Of a DNA stretch of 64,000 bases, positions 39,502-50,193 are shown one piece after another (positions within the stretch are counted from its first letter, which is position 1; the number at the start of each line of letters is the position of its first letter). A program made the position numbers and the translations under genes. Below the pieces are notes generated by a model that worked only from the letters and a program-made list of their open reading frames with translations, did not search any database and was not told the DNA's origin. This DNA is from Streptomyces olivaceoviridis (lineage in GTDB: Bacteria; Actinomycetota; Actinomycetes; Streptomycetales; Streptomycetaceae), in the NCBI RefSeq assembly GCF_014650115.1, contig NZ_BMUI01000004.1:405394-469393 (forward strand), given 5' to 3'.

Positions 39502-40035
39502 TCAGGGGTGCGACAGCCGCCCCGCGCCGCCGGTGCGGCGTATCCGCTCCTGTTCCCCCACGCCCGCCCGCTCCTGGCGCCGGTGGGCGCGCCGCTCCCG
39601 ACGGAGGGACCGGGCCGTGCTGCTCGGCTCGGAGACGACGCCGTACCGCTGGTTCCACACCTGGCGGGTGACCCACACGTCGACCACGGCCCAGGTGGCC
39701 ACCACCGTGCTGGCCACGCCGCTGATCACCATGGGGAACGCCAGCCAGGACCCGGCCAGCGTGCACAGGAACGCCACCATCGCCTGGATCAGCGTCACCG
39801 CTATGACAAGGATCGCCCGCACCGCCGCCGTACGCACCGGATCGGGCAACGGATGCCGGCGCGCGGGCTCCTCGATCCACAACGGGCGGTAGTTCTGCCG
39901 CTGTTCGCCACCACCGGGCTTCCCGGCGTGCTCCGGCCCCGGAATGTCCCGATCCGGTACCTCCCTGTCCCACCGCGCCCGTGAGCGCTCCGCCATGCTC
40001 TCCCCGGGCGCCCCGCGCCGCTCCGCCGTGCCCAT
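39502..40035 (-). CDS. small integral membrane protein, unknown function
   Basis: This 177-residue protein has a charged Pro/Arg-rich N-terminal half, two membrane segments (AAVRAILVIAVTLIQAMVAF with LCTLAGSWLAFPMV, then ASTVVATWAVVDVWV), and a basic cytoplasmic tail (ARSLRRERRAHRRQERAGVG). ATG 40035 has a GGGAGGGA ribosome site 8 bases upstream; the GTG at 40053 overlaps that site and is unlikely. No family recognised. It is divergent from cvnA. Confidence 0.7.
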   Translation of the reverse strand: MGTAERRGAPGESMAERSRARWDREVPDRDIPGPEHAGKPGGGEQRQNYRPLWIEEPARRHPLPDPVRTAAVRAILVIAVTLIQAMVAFLCTLAGSWLAFPMVISGVASTVVATWAVVDVWVTRQVWNQRYGVVSEPSSTARSLRRERRAHRRQERAGVGEQERIRRTGGAGRLSHP

Positions 40036-40454
40036 CACCGTGTCCCTCCCCACCGCCGGCAGACCGCTCGCCCCGGCATCCGAAGACCCCGACTCCCCAA
40101 GGGCTGCCCGGCTTGCGCTGCTTTACGCCGCCGGGATGCGGGATGCGGCTCCTGTGGCCCATTCCGCCCCCATTTCCCATAGAGAAGGACGTACGAGATC
40201 CCCCGAAGATTCCCAACTGGCGAAAAATTCCGGCCAACCGCCCGACCGTGCGGTCGTCGCAGGCACCACGTGGGTGTTCGGATCGCGGTGGTGATCTCCC
40301 CTTATGCCCGGACAACTCGCCATGTCTCGCCGCCAGCGCGGGAGTTCGCCCTCCGGACATGTCTTCGAGTTAACTGTGAGGCGGTAGTAGGCTCACGCCG
40401 TTTGCTGACGGACATGAGCACCCCCGGCCGGCGGGGGTCGAGCTGGGGGAGGCC
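40036..40454. other. divergent intergenic region before the conservon
   Basis: These 419 bases carry the promoters of the membrane protein and cvnA. A TTCGAG (40364-40369) with TAGGCT (40388-40393), 18 bases apart, is a weak forward promoter candidate for cvnA. No gene seen. Confidence 0.4.
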
Positions 40455-43412
40455 ATGCGCTTTCGCGGGAAGTCGATCCGCCGGAAGATCGTGGCGCTGC
40501 TTCTCGTGCCGCTGGTGTCCCTGACCGCCGTCTGGGGCTTCGCCACGGTGCTCACGGGGCGCGAAGTCACCCAGCTGTTCCGCGTGACCGACGCCGTCGA
40601 GGACATCGGCTACCCCACCGAGGATACGGTTCGCGTCCTTCAGCAGGAGCGCCGCCAGACCCTCGTCTACCTCGCCGACCCGCGGGCCTCCGAGGCTCTT
40701 TCGGCGCTGCGCCGCACCCGCGCCGCGACGGACCGGGTGATCGCCACCATCCGCCGGAACGCCGAGGACCAGGACACCCGGGCCGGCATGGACGCGGACG
40801 ACAGCGAACACCTCACCGCCGTCCTGGACGCCTTGGGCGGTCTCGGGCCCCTGCGCCGCGGCGTCGAGGGAGGCACCATCACCCGCGCCCAGGCGTTCGA
40901 CCTCTACAACCGTCTCGTGGACCCCTGCTACGCACTCCTCACGTCCCTCGACGGTCTGGACGACGTCGAGATCGACAAGCAGGCCCGCGCCCTGGTGAAC
41001 GTCACCCGCGCCCGCGAGCTGCTCTCCCGCGAGGACGCCCTGCTCGGCTCCTCCCTCGTCGTCGGGCGGCTCACCCGCGACGAGACCCGTGACATCTCCG
41101 ACCTCGTCGCCCAGCGCACCCTCCTGTACGACATCAGCCTCCCGCTGCTGCCCGCCGCGGAGCGCGACCGCTACGAACACTTCTGGAAGAACGCCACCAC
41201 GGCCCCGCTGCGGGAGGCCGAACGGACCGTCATCGCCTCGGACTCCGGCACCCCTGGCGAGGTCACCGCGAAGAGCTGGGACTCCTCCGCCGCAACCGTC
41301 CTGGACGAACTCGGCACCCTGGACGACCAGGTGGGCGACCGCTTCGAGGACCGTATGCGCCCCGTGGCCGTCGGCGTCATCGTGCAGGCGGCCGTCGCCG
41401 GCGCCCTCGGCCTGATCGCGCTCCTGCTCTCCGTCGTGCTCTCCATCCGGGTCGGCCGCTCCCTCATCCGCGACCTGCGCCAGCTGCGCCTGGAGGCGCA
41501 CGAGGCGTCCGGTGTCCGGCTGCCCAGCGTGATGCGCCGGCTGTCCGCGGGTGAACAGGTCGACGTCGAGACCGAGGTCCCGCGCCTGGAGTACGACAAG
41601 AACGAGATCGGCGAGGTCGGGCAGGCCCTCAACACCTTGCAGCGCGCGGCGGTCGAGGCCGCCGTCAAACAGGCCGAGCTGCGGGCCGGCGTCTCCGAGG
41701 TCTTCGTCAACCTCGCCCGCCGCAGCCAGGTGCTGCTGCACAAGCAGCTCACCCTGCTCGACAGCATGGAGCGCCGGACCGAGGACACCGACGAACTCGC
41801 CGACCTGTTCCGCCTGGACCACCTCACCACCCGCATGCGCCGGCACGCCGAGGGCCTCGTGATCCTCTCCGGAGCCGCGCCCTCCCGGCAGTGGCGCCGG
41901 CCCGTGCAGCTCATGGACATCGTCCGCGCCGCCGTCGCCGAGGTCGAGGACTACGAGCGCATCGAGGTCCGGCGCCTGCCGCGGGTGGCCGTCACCGGGC
42001 CCGCCGTCGCCGACCTCACCCATCTCGTGGCCGAACTCCTGGAGAACGCCACCGTCTTCTCGCCCCCGCACACCGCCGTCCAGGTCCTCGGCGAGCGGGT
42101 CGCCAACGGTTTCACCCTGGAGATCCACGACCGGGGCCTCGGTATGACGGCCGAGGCACTCCTGGACGCCAATCTGCGTCTCGCCGAGACACCCGAGTTC
42201 GAACTCTCCGACACCGACCGGCTCGGTCTGTTCGTGGTCAGCCGTCTCGCCCAGCGCCAGAACGTCCGGGTCTCCCTCCAGCCGTCGCCGTACGGCGGCA
42301 CCACCGCCGTGGTGTTCATCCCCGACGCGCTGCTCACCGACGACGTCCCGGACACCAACGGCGTCGGCTTCCGGCTCGACCGGAACCGCCCGGCGAAGAG
42401 CACCGAGCAGGCGCTGGGCCGCGGTGCCGGGCCGTCCCCGGCCCCCTTGCAGCTGCCCGCCCTGCCGACCTCCCTGCTGGACGGCCCGGTCGAGCTGGAG
42501 GCACCCGTCGATCTCGACGCGCTGGACGACTTCCCCGGCGCCCTCCCGGACGAGGACAGCGAGCGCGGCGGTCTGTTCCGCCCCCGCCGGGTCCGCCCGG
42601 ACGACGGGGAGCAGGCAGCCACCCCGCCGGCCGACCGCCCGCCGCACGACGGGACCCGTGAGCACGGGGCCGTACCGCTGCCCCGGCGGCAGACCCCCAA
42701 GCTCGTCAGCTCGCACGGCAAGCCCGTCACCGACCAGCGACCCCGCCGCGGCGAACCGGACCCCGCGCCCTCCGCCGCCACACGTCGCTCCGACACGGAC
42801 GGACCGGCCCCGCTGCCCACCCGCCGCCGCGGCGCGTCCTCCCGGCGCCCCACCGGACGCACCGACCGCGCCGAGGACAGCACCGCGAGGCCGACCGGAA
42901 GTGCCGAAGCGGCCTCCGAGGCTCCGGCGCTGCCCCGGCGCACCCGGACCGAGACACCCGGCACCGGCATCCCGGCGGATACGGCGGCATCTCCTCGCGG
43001 CGGCACGAGCGGTCCGGCAGACACGGCACAGCCCCGCTCCGCGGACACGGCACAGCCCCGCTCCGCGGACACGGCACCGCCCCGCTCCGCGGACACGGCA
43101 CAGCCCCGCTCCGCGGACACGGCACAGCCCCGCTCCCGCACCGCCGCACCCGCCGACGACCCGGCCCCGGAGCCGGGCACCGGGCCGCTGCCCCGGCGCG
43201 TACGCCAAGCGAGCCTGGCCCCCCAGCTCAAGCACGACACCGAACGGCGCGCCGAGCGCGCGACGCCACCCGACGACCGCGATGCCGAGGAGGTCCGCAG
43301 CCGGATGGCCTCACTCCAGCGCGGCTGGCAGCGCGGCCGGGAGGAGAACGCCGCGGGCGACGAGGCCCGGAACGGCACAGCACAAGGAACGACTAAGGGG
43401 GACGGTCGATGA
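40455..43412 (+). CDS. cvnA: conservon sensor histidine kinase-like protein CvnA
   Basis: This 985-residue nitrate/nitrite-sensor-like membrane kinase has TM1 at about residues 12-33, a helical extracytoplasmic sensor region, and TM2 near 310-335. A helical linker and a HATPase domain follow, with N-box LVAELLENATVFSPPHT and G-box HDRGLGMTAEALLDANLRLA. The last 300 residues are a disordered Pro/Arg-rich tail with five copies of ADTAxPRS. It is the first gene of a cvnABCD conservon, a Streptomyces module likened to eukaryotic G-protein signalling. A GGGGGAGG site precedes the ATG. Overlaps cvnB (ATGA). Confidence 0.92.
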   Translation: MRFRGKSIRRKIVALLLVPLVSLTAVWGFATVLTGREVTQLFRVTDAVEDIGYPTEDTVRVLQQERRQTLVYLADPRASEALSALRRTRAATDRVIATIRRNAEDQDTRAGMDADDSEHLTAVLDALGGLGPLRRGVEGGTITRAQAFDLYNRLVDPCYALLTSLDGLDDVEIDKQARALVNVTRARELLSREDALLGSSLVVGRLTRDETRDISDLVAQRTLLYDISLPLLPAAERDRYEHFWKNATTAPLREAERTVIASDSGTPGEVTAKSWDSSAATVLDELGTLDDQVGDRFEDRMRPVAVGVIVQAAVAGALGLIALLLSVVLSIRVGRSLIRDLRQLRLEAHEASGVRLPSVMRRLSAGEQVDVETEVPRLEYDKNEIGEVGQALNTLQRAAVEAAVKQAELRAGVSEVFVNLARRSQVLLHKQLTLLDSMERRTEDTDELADLFRLDHLTTRMRRHAEGLVILSGAAPSRQWRRPVQLMDIVRAAVAEVEDYERIEVRRLPRVAVTGPAVADLTHLVAELLENATVFSPPHTAVQVLGERVANGFTLEIHDRGLGMTAEALLDANLRLAETPEFELSDTDRLGLFVVSRLAQRQNVRVSLQPSPYGGTTAVVFIPDALLTDDVPDTNGVGFRLDRNRPAKSTEQALGRGAGPSPAPLQLPALPTSLLDGPVELEAPVDLDALDDFPGALPDEDSERGGLFRPRRVRPDDGEQAATPPADRPPHDGTREHGAVPLPRRQTPKLVSSHGKPVTDQRPRRGEPDPAPSAATRRSDTDGPAPLPTRRRGASSRRPTGRTDRAEDSTARPTGSAEAASEAPALPRRTRTETPGTGIPADTAASPRGGTSGPADTAQPRSADTAQPRSADTAPPRSADTAQPRSADTAQPRSRTAAPADDPAPEPGTGPLPRRVRQASLAPQLKHDTERRAERATPPDDRDAEEVRSRMASLQRGWQRGREENAAGDEARNGTAQGTTKGDGR
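43020..43139. repeat. five tandem 24-bp repeats in cvnA
   Basis: Five head-to-tail copies of a 24-bp unit beginning GACACGGCACAGCCCCGCTC encode ADTAQPRS or ADTAPPRS in the disordered tail of CvnA. Copies are almost identical, so the expansion is recent and probably strain-variable. Confidence 0.92.
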
Positions 43413-43843
43413 CCGCACCGAAGGCGACCGGCCACACGGCGACGGACAAGGTGGAGCTGAACTGGCTCCTGGACGATCTGGTCGACCGGGTCGCCAGCAT
43501 CCGCAAGGCCGTCATCCTGTCCGGCGACGGCCTGCCCACGGGGATCTCCAAGGACCTGACCAGGGAGGACAGCGAGCATCTGGCCGCCGTGGCGTCCGGC
43601 TTCCACAGCCTCGCCAAGGGCGTCGGCCGCCATTTCGAGGCGGGCAGCGTCCGCCAGACGGTGGTCGAGCTGGACGACGCCTTCCTCTTCGTCACCGCCG
43701 CCGGGGACGGCAGCTGCCTCGCCGTCCTCTCGGACGCCGACTCCGACGTCGGGCAGGTCGCCTACGAGATGACGCTCCTGGTCAAGCGGGTCGGCGTCCA
43801 TCTGGGCACCGCCCCGCGCACCGATCTGCCCGCAGGCGGGTAG
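43409..43843 (+). CDS. cvnB: conservon roadblock/LC7 protein CvnB
   Basis: This 144-residue roadblock/LC7-fold protein carries ELNWLLDDLVDRVASIRKAV with LSGDGLPTGISKDL, and ends in a roadblock beta-sheet (VVELDDAFLFVTAAGDGSCL). In conservons CvnB acts with the CvnD GTPase, in the manner of MglB with MglA. The ATG overlaps the cvnA stop and has an AGGGGGA site. Confidence 0.92.
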   Translation: MTAPKATGHTATDKVELNWLLDDLVDRVASIRKAVILSGDGLPTGISKDLTREDSEHLAAVASGFHSLAKGVGRHFEAGSVRQTVVELDDAFLFVTAAGDGSCLAVLSDADSDVGQVAYEMTLLVKRVGVHLGTAPRTDLPAGG

Positions 43844-43852
43844 TGGGATGAC

Positions 43853-44248
43853 ATGAGCGCAGACGGTCAGGGAAGAAACCACTGGTTCGACGACGAGGCC
43901 GGGCCGGTCGTCCGTCCGTACGCCATGACGCGTGGCCGCACCACGAGCGAGGGCCAGCACCGCCTCGACCTGATCGCGGTGGTCGTCACGGAGCCCGACA
44001 CCGGCGACCCGGAATCGGACCCGACACTGTCCCCCGAACACGTGGAGATCGTCGGACTCTGCCGGGAGGTACCCCAGTCGGTCGCCGAACTGGCCGCGGA
44101 ACTCGACCTGCCCATCGGCGTCGTCCGCGTCCTCATCGGCGACCTGGTGCACGCCGAACTCGTCCACGTGACCCGCCCGGTGCCCCCGGCCGAGCTGCCG
44201 GACGAGAGTATTCTGCGCGACGTGATCAACGGCCTCCGGGCACTGTGA
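43853..44248 (+). CDS. cvnC: conservon DUF742 protein CvnC
   Basis: This 131-residue DUF742 protein has PVVRPYAMTRGRTTSEGQHR, then LSPEHVEIVGLCREVPQSVA and a winged-helix-like ELAAELDLPIGVVRVLIGDL. CvnC is the third conserved conservon protein, of unclear biochemical function, possibly DNA- or protein-binding. It starts 9 bases after cvnB. The next gene is not cvnD but a hydantoinase gene. Confidence 0.9.
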   Translation: MSADGQGRNHWFDDEAGPVVRPYAMTRGRTTSEGQHRLDLIAVVVTEPDTGDPESDPTLSPEHVEIVGLCREVPQSVAELAAELDLPIGVVRVLIGDLVHAELVHVTRPVPPAELPDESILRDVINGLRAL

Positions 44249-44272
44249 CCGGCGCGGAAGCGGGGTAGTGAC

Positions 44273-47200
44273 GTGACTGGCTGGCAGTTCTGGGTCGACC
44301 GAGGCGGCACCTTCACCGACATCGTCGCGCGTCGCCCGGACGGCCGGCTGCTCACGCACAAACTGCTGTCCGACAACCCGGCACGGTACGCCGACGCGGC
44401 CGTCGCGGGCGTACGCGAACTCCTGGGCGGCTCCCAGGAGCCCGTCGAGGCCGTTCGCATGGGCACCACGGTCGCCACCAACGCCCTGCTGGAACGCAAG
44501 GGCGAGCGCACCCTCCTCGTCGTCACCCGCGGCTTCCGCTACGCCCTGCGCATCGCCTACCAGAACCGCCCCCGCATCTTCGCCCGCCGCATCGAGCTGC
44601 CCGAGCTGCTCCACGAACGGGTCGTGGAGGTGGACGAACGCGTCGCCGCCGACGGTACCGTCCTGCGCGCGCCCGACCTGGACGCCCTGGAGGGTCCGCT
44701 GCGGGAGGCGTACGCCGACGGGATCCGCGCGGTCGCCGTCGTCTGCCTGCACAGCCATCTCCACCCCGGCCACGAACGCGCCATCGGTGAACTCGCCGCC
44801 CGCATCGGCTTCCCGCAGATCTCGCTGTCCAGCGAGGTCAGCCCGCTGATGAAGCTCGTCCCGCGCGGGGACACCGCCGTCGTGGACGCCTACCTCTCGC
44901 CCGTGCTGCGCCGCTACGTGCGGCACATCGCCGACGAACTGCGCGGTGTACGGCTGATGTTCATGCAGTCCAACGGCGGGCTGACGGAGGCCGGGCAGTT
45001 CCGCGGCAAGGACGCCATCCTCTCCGGACCGGCCGGCGGCATCGTCGGCATGGCCCGCATGTCGCAACGCGCCGGCTTCGACCGCGTCATCGGCTTCGAC
45101 ATGGGGGGCACCTCCACCGACGTCTCGCACTTCGCCGGCGCGTACGAGCGGGTCTTCACCACACAGATCGCGGGTGTCCGGCTGCGGGCACCGATGCTGG
45201 ACATCCACACCGTCGCCGCCGGCGGCGGCTCCGTCCTCCACTTCGACGGCTCCCGCTACCGGGTCGGCCCCGACTCGGCCGGCGCCGACCCCGGCCCCGC
45301 CTGCTACCGCGCGGGCGGCCCGCTCACCGTCACCGACGCCAATGTCATGCTCGGCCGCATCCAGCCCGCTCACTTCCCGGCCGTGTTCGGTCCCGGTGGT
45401 GACCAGCCCCTGGACGCGGCCCTCGTCCGTGACCGGTTCACCACCCTCGCGCGCGAGATCCACGAACACACCGGTGACGACCGCACCCCGGAACAGGTGG
45501 CCGAGGGCTACCTGCGGATCGCCGTGGCCAACATCGCCAACGCGGTGAAGCGGATTTCCGTCCAGAAGGGCCATGACGTCACCCGCTACGCCCTGACCAC
45601 CTTCGGCGGGGCGGGCGGTCAGCACGCGTGCCGGGTCGCCGACTCGCTGGGCATCCGTACCGTCCTCGTACCTCCCATGGCCGGCGTGCTCTCCGCGCTC
45701 GGCATCGGCCTCGCCGACACCACGGCCATGCGCGAGCACTCCGTGGAAGCACCCCTGGAAGCCGCCTCCATGCCCGGCATCCGCAAGACGGCCGACGACC
45801 TGGAGGCCGCCGCACGGGCCGAACTCGTCGCCGAGGACGTCCCGGAGGACCGCATCCAGATCACCCGCCGCGCCCAGCTCCGCTACGACGGCACCGACAC
45901 CACCCTCACCGTCGGGCTGGCCGAGCCAGACGCCATGCGGAACGCCTTCGAGGAACGTCATCGCGCCACGTACTCCTTCACACTCGACCGCCCGGTCGTC
46001 GTGGAAGCCCTCTCCGTCGAAGCCACCGGCATCACCACACCCCCCGATCTCTCCGCCCTCGCCCCGTACGAGGGCCGTGCCCAGGAGCCCGGCACCGTCC
46101 GTCTCCACACCGGCGGTGCCTGGCGCGACGTACCCCTCCACCGCCGGGAGGCCCTTCCTCCCGGCGAGACCGTCACCGGACCCGCGATCATCACCGAGGC
46201 CGGCGCCACGACCGTCGTCGACGACGGCTGGCGGGCCGCCGCGACCGATGACGGGCATCTGCTCATGGAACGCACGGCGATTACACAGAGTTCCGATGTG
46301 GACACGGAATCCGATCCGGTTCTGCTTGAGGTCTTCAACAACCTCTTCATGTCGATCGCCGAACAGATGGGCGCGCGGCTGGAGTCCACGGCCCAGTCCG
46401 TCAACATCAAGGAGCGGCTGGACTTCTCCTGCGCGCTGTTCGACCCGGACGGAAACCTGGTGGCCAACGCCCCGCACATCCCCGTCCACCTGGGCTCCAT
46501 GGGCACCAGCGTCAAAGAGGTCATCCGCCGGCGCGGCTCCGCCATGCGACCCGGCGACACCTACGCCGTCAACGACCCCTACCACGGCGGCACGCACCTG
46601 CCCGACGTCACCGTGATCACCCCCGTCTTCGACACCGACGTGGCCGCGGACACGCGGAGTGAGCCGCGGATCCTCTTCCACGTCGCCTCACGCGGTCACC
46701 ACGCCGAGATCGGCGGCATCGCCCCCGGCTCCATGCCGGCCCACAGCCGCACCATCGAGGAGGAGGGCGTCCTCTTCGACAACTGGCTCCTCGCCGAGAA
46801 CGGCCGCTTCCGGGAAGAGGAGACCCACCGCCTCCTCACCGAGGCGCGGTACCCGTCCCGCAACCCGCGCACCAACCTCGCCGACCTGCGCGCCCAGATC
46901 GCCGCCAACCACAAGGGCGTCGACGAGGTGCGGCGCATGATCGAGGAGTTCGGCCTCGACGTCGTCCAGGCCTACATGCGGCACGTCCAGGACAACGCCG
47001 AGGAGGCAGTCCGCCGCGTCATCGACGCCCTCGACGACGGCGAGTACGCCTACGAGACCGACTCCGGGGCCGTCATCCGGGTCCGCGTCCGCGTCGACCG
47101 CACCGAGCGCCGGGCGACCGTCGACTTCACCGGCACCTCCGCCCAGCTCACCACCAACTTCAACGCGCCCTTCGCGGTGGTCAACGCGGCCGTCCTGTAC

Positions 47201-47911
47201 GTCTTCCGCACGCTCGTCGCCGATGACATCCCGCTCAACGACGGCTGTCTGCGCCCGCTCGACATCATCGTGCCGTCCGGCTCGATGCTCGCCCCCGAGC
47301 CGCCCGCCGCCGTGGTCGCGGGCAACGTGGAGACCTCCCAGGCCATCACCGGCGCCCTGTACGCCGCGCTCGGCGTCCAGGCCGAGGGCTCCGGCACCAT
47401 GAACAACGTCACCTTCGGCAACGAGCGGCACCAGTACTACGAAACCGTCGCCTCCGGATCCGGCGCCGGCGACGGCTTCCCCGGAGCCGGCGTGGTCCAG
47501 ACCCACATGACCAACTCCCGGCTCACGGACCCGGAGATCCTGGAATGGCGGCTACCGGTCCGGCTGGAGGAGTTCGCCGTCCGCCGGGGGAGCGGCGGCG
47601 CCGGACGGTGGCGCGGCGGCGACGGAGCCGTGCGCCGCATCCGCTTCCTCGAACCGATGACCGTCTCCACGCTCTCCCAGCACCGCCGCGTGCCCCCGTA
47701 CGGCATGGCCGGCGGCGCCCCCGGAGCGCTCGGCGCCAACCGGGTGGAGCGCGCCGACGGCACGGTCACCGACCTGGGCGGAAGCGGCTCGGCCGATGTC
47801 GGCCCCGACGACGTGCTCGTCATCGAGACCCCCGGTGGCGGCGGCTACGGCCGACCGTCGCCCGACCCCCATCAAGCAGGAGAAGAGATCGATGATCTTC
47901 GGGCGTTCTGA
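44273..47911 (+). CDS. fused hydantoinase A/B (ATP-dependent 5-oxoprolinase type) inside the conservon
   Basis: This 1212-residue protein fuses HyuA-like (about residues 1-680: [30 protein letters not shown], a hexokinase/HSP70-type nucleotide site) and HyuB-like (about 690-1205: [40 protein letters not shown]) domains. The same layout occurs in eukaryotic and bacterial ATP-dependent 5-oxoprolinase (OPLAH) and hydantoinases. The substrate could be 5-oxoproline or a hydantoin. Its end overlaps the start of cvnD by 20 bases and it begins 24 bases after cvnC, so it is fully embedded in the conservon transcript. GTG start. Confidence 0.9.
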   Translation: MTGWQFWVDRGGTFTDIVARRPDGRLLTHKLLSDNPARYADAAVAGVRELLGGSQEPVEAVRMGTTVATNALLERKGERTLLVVTRGFRYALRIAYQNRPRIFARRIELPELLHERVVEVDERVAADGTVLRAPDLDALEGPLREAYADGIRAVAVVCLHSHLHPGHERAIGELAARIGFPQISLSSEVSPLMKLVPRGDTAVVDAYLSPVLRRYVRHIADELRGVRLMFMQSNGGLTEAGQFRGKDAILSGPAGGIVGMARMSQRAGFDRVIGFDMGGTSTDVSHFAGAYERVFTTQIAGVRLRAPMLDIHTVAAGGGSVLHFDGSRYRVGPDSAGADPGPACYRAGGPLTVTDANVMLGRIQPAHFPAVFGPGGDQPLDAALVRDRFTTLAREIHEHTGDDRTPEQVAEGYLRIAVANIANAVKRISVQKGHDVTRYALTTFGGAGGQHACRVADSLGIRTVLVPPMAGVLSALGIGLADTTAMREHSVEAPLEAASMPGIRKTADDLEAAARAELVAEDVPEDRIQITRRAQLRYDGTDTTLTVGLAEPDAMRNAFEERHRATYSFTLDRPVVVEALSVEATGITTPPDLSALAPYEGRAQEPGTVRLHTGGAWRDVPLHRREALPPGETVTGPAIITEAGATTVVDDGWRAAATDDGHLLMERTAITQSSDVDTESDPVLLEVFNNLFMSIAEQMGARLESTAQSVNIKERLDFSCALFDPDGNLVANAPHIPVHLGSMGTSVKEVIRRRGSAMRPGDTYAVNDPYHGGTHLPDVTVITPVFDTDVAADTRSEPRILFHVASRGHHAEIGGIAPGSMPAHSRTIEEEGVLFDNWLLAENGRFREEETHRLLTEARYPSRNPRTNLADLRAQIAANHKGVDEVRRMIEEFGLDVVQAYMRHVQDNAEEAVRRVIDALDDGEYAYETDSGAVIRVRVRVDRTERRATVDFTGTSAQLTTNFNAPFAVVNAAVLYVFRTLVADDIPLNDGCLRPLDIIVPSGSMLAPEPPAAVVAGNVETSQAITGALYAALGVQAEGSGTMNNVTFGNERHQYYETVASGSGAGDGFPGAGVVQTHMTNSRLTDPEILEWRLPVRLEEFAVRRGSGGAGRWRGGDGAVRRIRFLEPMTVSTLSQHRRVPPYGMAGGAPGALGANRVERADGTVTDLGGSGSADVGPDDVLVIETPGGGGYGRPSPDPHQAGEEIDDLRAF

Positions 47912-48497
47912 GCGCGCCAAGGCTCCGGTCGAGCCTGTCACGCTCAAGATCCTCGTGGCCGGCGGCTTCGGCGTGGGCAAGACGACCCTCGTCGGCGCGG
48001 TCAGCGAGATCAGGCCGCTGCGCACTGAGGAACTGCTCACCGAGGCCGGGCGGCCCGTCGACGACACCAGTGGTGTGGAGGGCAAGCACACGACCACGGT
48101 GGCCATGGACTTCGGCCGGATCACCCTGCGCGAGGACCTGGTGCTCTACCTCTTCGGCACGCCCGGGCAGGAGCGGTTCTGGTTCATGTGGGACGAGCTG
48201 TCCGAGGGCGCGCTCGGAGCCGTGGTCCTCGCCGACACGCGCCGCCTGGAGGACTGTTTCGCCGCCGTCGACTACTTCGAGCGGCGTTCCATCCCCTTCC
48301 TCGTCGGCGTCAACTGCTTCGAGGGAGCCGCCCGTCACCCCGTGGAATCCGTCCGTCAGGCCCTCGACCTGGACGACGACGTGCCCCTCCTGCTGACCGA
48401 CGCCCGTGACCGGGAGTCGGTCAAGGCGGTGCTCGTCGGACTGGTCCAGCACGCGATGGAGTACGCGGCCGACCGCCGCGGGGCCGTCGTGCGCTGA
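47892..48497 (+). CDS. cvnD: conservon GTPase CvnD
   Basis: This 201-residue Ras-like GTPase has P-loop [12 protein letters not shown], switch-region [16 protein letters not shown] and [19 protein letters not shown]; the recognition loop is VGVNCFEGA in place of NKxD. In Streptomyces conservons CvnD pairs with CvnB and may be membrane-recruited through CvnA. The start lies 20 bases inside the hydantoinase gene with an AGGAG ribosome site, which shows the insertion is stable and co-expressed. Confidence 0.9.
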   Translation: MIFGRSERAKAPVEPVTLKILVAGGFGVGKTTLVGAVSEIRPLRTEELLTEAGRPVDDTSGVEGKHTTTVAMDFGRITLREDLVLYLFGTPGQERFWFMWDELSEGALGAVVLADTRRLEDCFAAVDYFERRSIPFLVGVNCFEGAARHPVESVRQALDLDDDVPLLLTDARDRESVKAVLVGLVQHAMEYAADRRGAVVR

Positions 48498-48590
48498 CCA
48501 CTAGAGCGGAAGCCGACCAGGGTACGGGCCGTGGTCCTGTGCGGGCCGCCCACGCGCGCGTGCGGCGACTTCCCGGCCGCCTTCCCGCCG

Positions 48591-50111
48591 CTAAGCCCTC
48601 TCCTCCTCCAGCCAGCCGAAGCTCTTCTCCACGGCCCTGCGCCAGTTCCGGTACTCGCGGTCGCGGACCGACACCTCCATGCGGGGCGTCCACTCCGCGT
48701 CGTTCCGCCAGTGCGACCTCAGCTCGTCCAGGTCGTTCCACACCCCCGTGGCCAGTCCGGCCGCGTAGGCGGCGCCCAGGCACGTCGTCTCCGACACGCG
48801 GGGCCGGATCACCGGGACGCCGAGGACGTCCGCCTGGTGCTGCATGAGCAGGTTGTTCCGGGTCATGCCGCCGTCGGCCTTCAGGGTGCTGATCCGCACC
48901 CCGGAGTCCTGGTACATCGCGTCCACGACCTCCCGGGTCTGCCAGCTCGTCGCCTCCAGCACCGCGCGCGCGAGGTGCGCCTTGGTGACGTACCGGGTGA
49001 GGCCGGTGACGACGCCGCGCGCGTCGGAGCGCCAGTAGGGCGCGAACAGGCCGGAGAAGGCCGGCACGACGTAGGCACCGCCGTTGTCGTCCACGCTCGC
49101 CGCCAGTGTCTCGATCTCGTCGGCGGTCCGGATGATCCCGAGCTGGTCGCGGAACCATTGGACCAACGCGCCCGTTATCGCTATGGACCCCTCCAGGCAG
49201 TACACCGGCGCCTCCCCGCCGATCTTGTAGCCCATCGTCGTCAGCAGCCCGTTCTTGGACGGCACCGGCCGGTTGCCGGTGTTCAGCAGCAGGAAACTGC
49301 CGGTGCCGTAGGTGTTCTTCGCCGTGCCGACGTCGTAGCAGGCCTGCCCGAACACGGCGGCCTGCTGGTCGCCCAGCGCCGAGGCGACGGGCACCCCGGA
49401 CAGCTCCCCGACGGCGGTCCCGTACACCTCGGCGGAGGACCTGATCTCGGGCAGCACGGCCTCGGGGACGTTCATCGCGGACAGGATGGAGGGGTCCCAC
49501 TGGAGGGTGTCCAGGTTCATCAGCATGGTGCGGCCGGCGTTCGTGACGTCAGTGACGTGCCGGCCGCCGTCGGTGCCACCGGTGAGGTTCCAGATCAGCC
49601 AGGAGTCGATGGTGCCGAACGCGATCTCACCGCGCTCCGCCCGCTGCCGCAGACCGGGCACATGGTCCAGCAGCCAGGCCGCCTTGGGCCCGGAGAAGTA
49701 GCTGGCCAGCGGCAGCCCGGTCGTCTCTCGGAACCGGTCCTGGCCGTCCGCGCCGCCCAGTTCGCCGCACAGGGCCGCGGTACGGGTGTCCTGCCAGACG
49801 ATCGCGTTGTGCACCGGCTTGCCCGTGGCGCGGTCCCACAGGACCGTGGTCTCCCGCTGGTTGGTGATGCCGAGGGCGCTCAGCTGGTCGGCGCGCAGTC
49901 CCGCCCGGGCGAGCGCCCCGGCCACCACGGCCTGCACCTTGGACCAGATCTCCGTGGCGTCGTGCTCCACCCAGCCGGGCTTGGGAAAGATCTGCCGGTG
50001 CTCGCGCTGGTCCACGGCGACGATCGCACCGCTGTGGTCGAAGACGATGCAGCGGCTGGACGTGGTGCCCTGGTCGATGGCGGCGACGTACGTGTCGGCG
50101 GTGTCCGTCAT
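48591..50111 (-). CDS. glpK: glycerol kinase
   Basis: This 506-residue FGGY-family kinase phosphorylates glycerol to glycerol 3-phosphate. Motifs: [19 protein letters not shown] (ATP loop 1), [40 protein letters not shown] and [20 protein letters not shown]. The C-terminus is full length. It is in an operon with glpF (83-base gap), without an adjacent glycerol-3-phosphate dehydrogenase or GylR-type regulator, so it differs from the classical Streptomyces gyl operon and may be a second glycerol system. Confidence 0.95.
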   Translation of the reverse strand: MTDTADTYVAAIDQGTTSSRCIVFDHSGAIVAVDQREHRQIFPKPGWVEHDATEIWSKVQAVVAGALARAGLRADQLSALGITNQRETTVLWDRATGKPVHNAIVWQDTRTAALCGELGGADGQDRFRETTGLPLASYFSGPKAAWLLDHVPGLRQRAERGEIAFGTIDSWLIWNLTGGTDGGRHVTDVTNAGRTMLMNLDTLQWDPSILSAMNVPEAVLPEIRSSAEVYGTAVGELSGVPVASALGDQQAAVFGQACYDVGTAKNTYGTGSFLLLNTGNRPVPSKNGLLTTMGYKIGGEAPVYCLEGSIAITGALVQWFRDQLGIIRTADEIETLAASVDDNGGAYVVPAFSGLFAPYWRSDARGVVTGLTRYVTKAHLARAVLEATSWQTREVVDAMYQDSGVRISTLKADGGMTRNNLLMQHQADVLGVPVIRPRVSETTCLGAAYAAGLATGVWNDLDELRSHWRNDAEWTPRMEVSVRDREYRNWRRAVEKSFGWLEEERA

Positions 50112-50193
50112 GGCTGCCCCTGGGTCGCTGGGTCGGATCGCTGGTCGGAAGGCCGGGTGCGGATCGTGGATCGCGGTGGCGGGAGCGGGGGGT

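Noticed and set aside
41951..46681. Very long reverse-strand open frame opposite cvnA-hydantoinase
   Set aside because: It is the antisense shadow of G+C-rich coding genes on the forward strand; no ribosome site or similarity.
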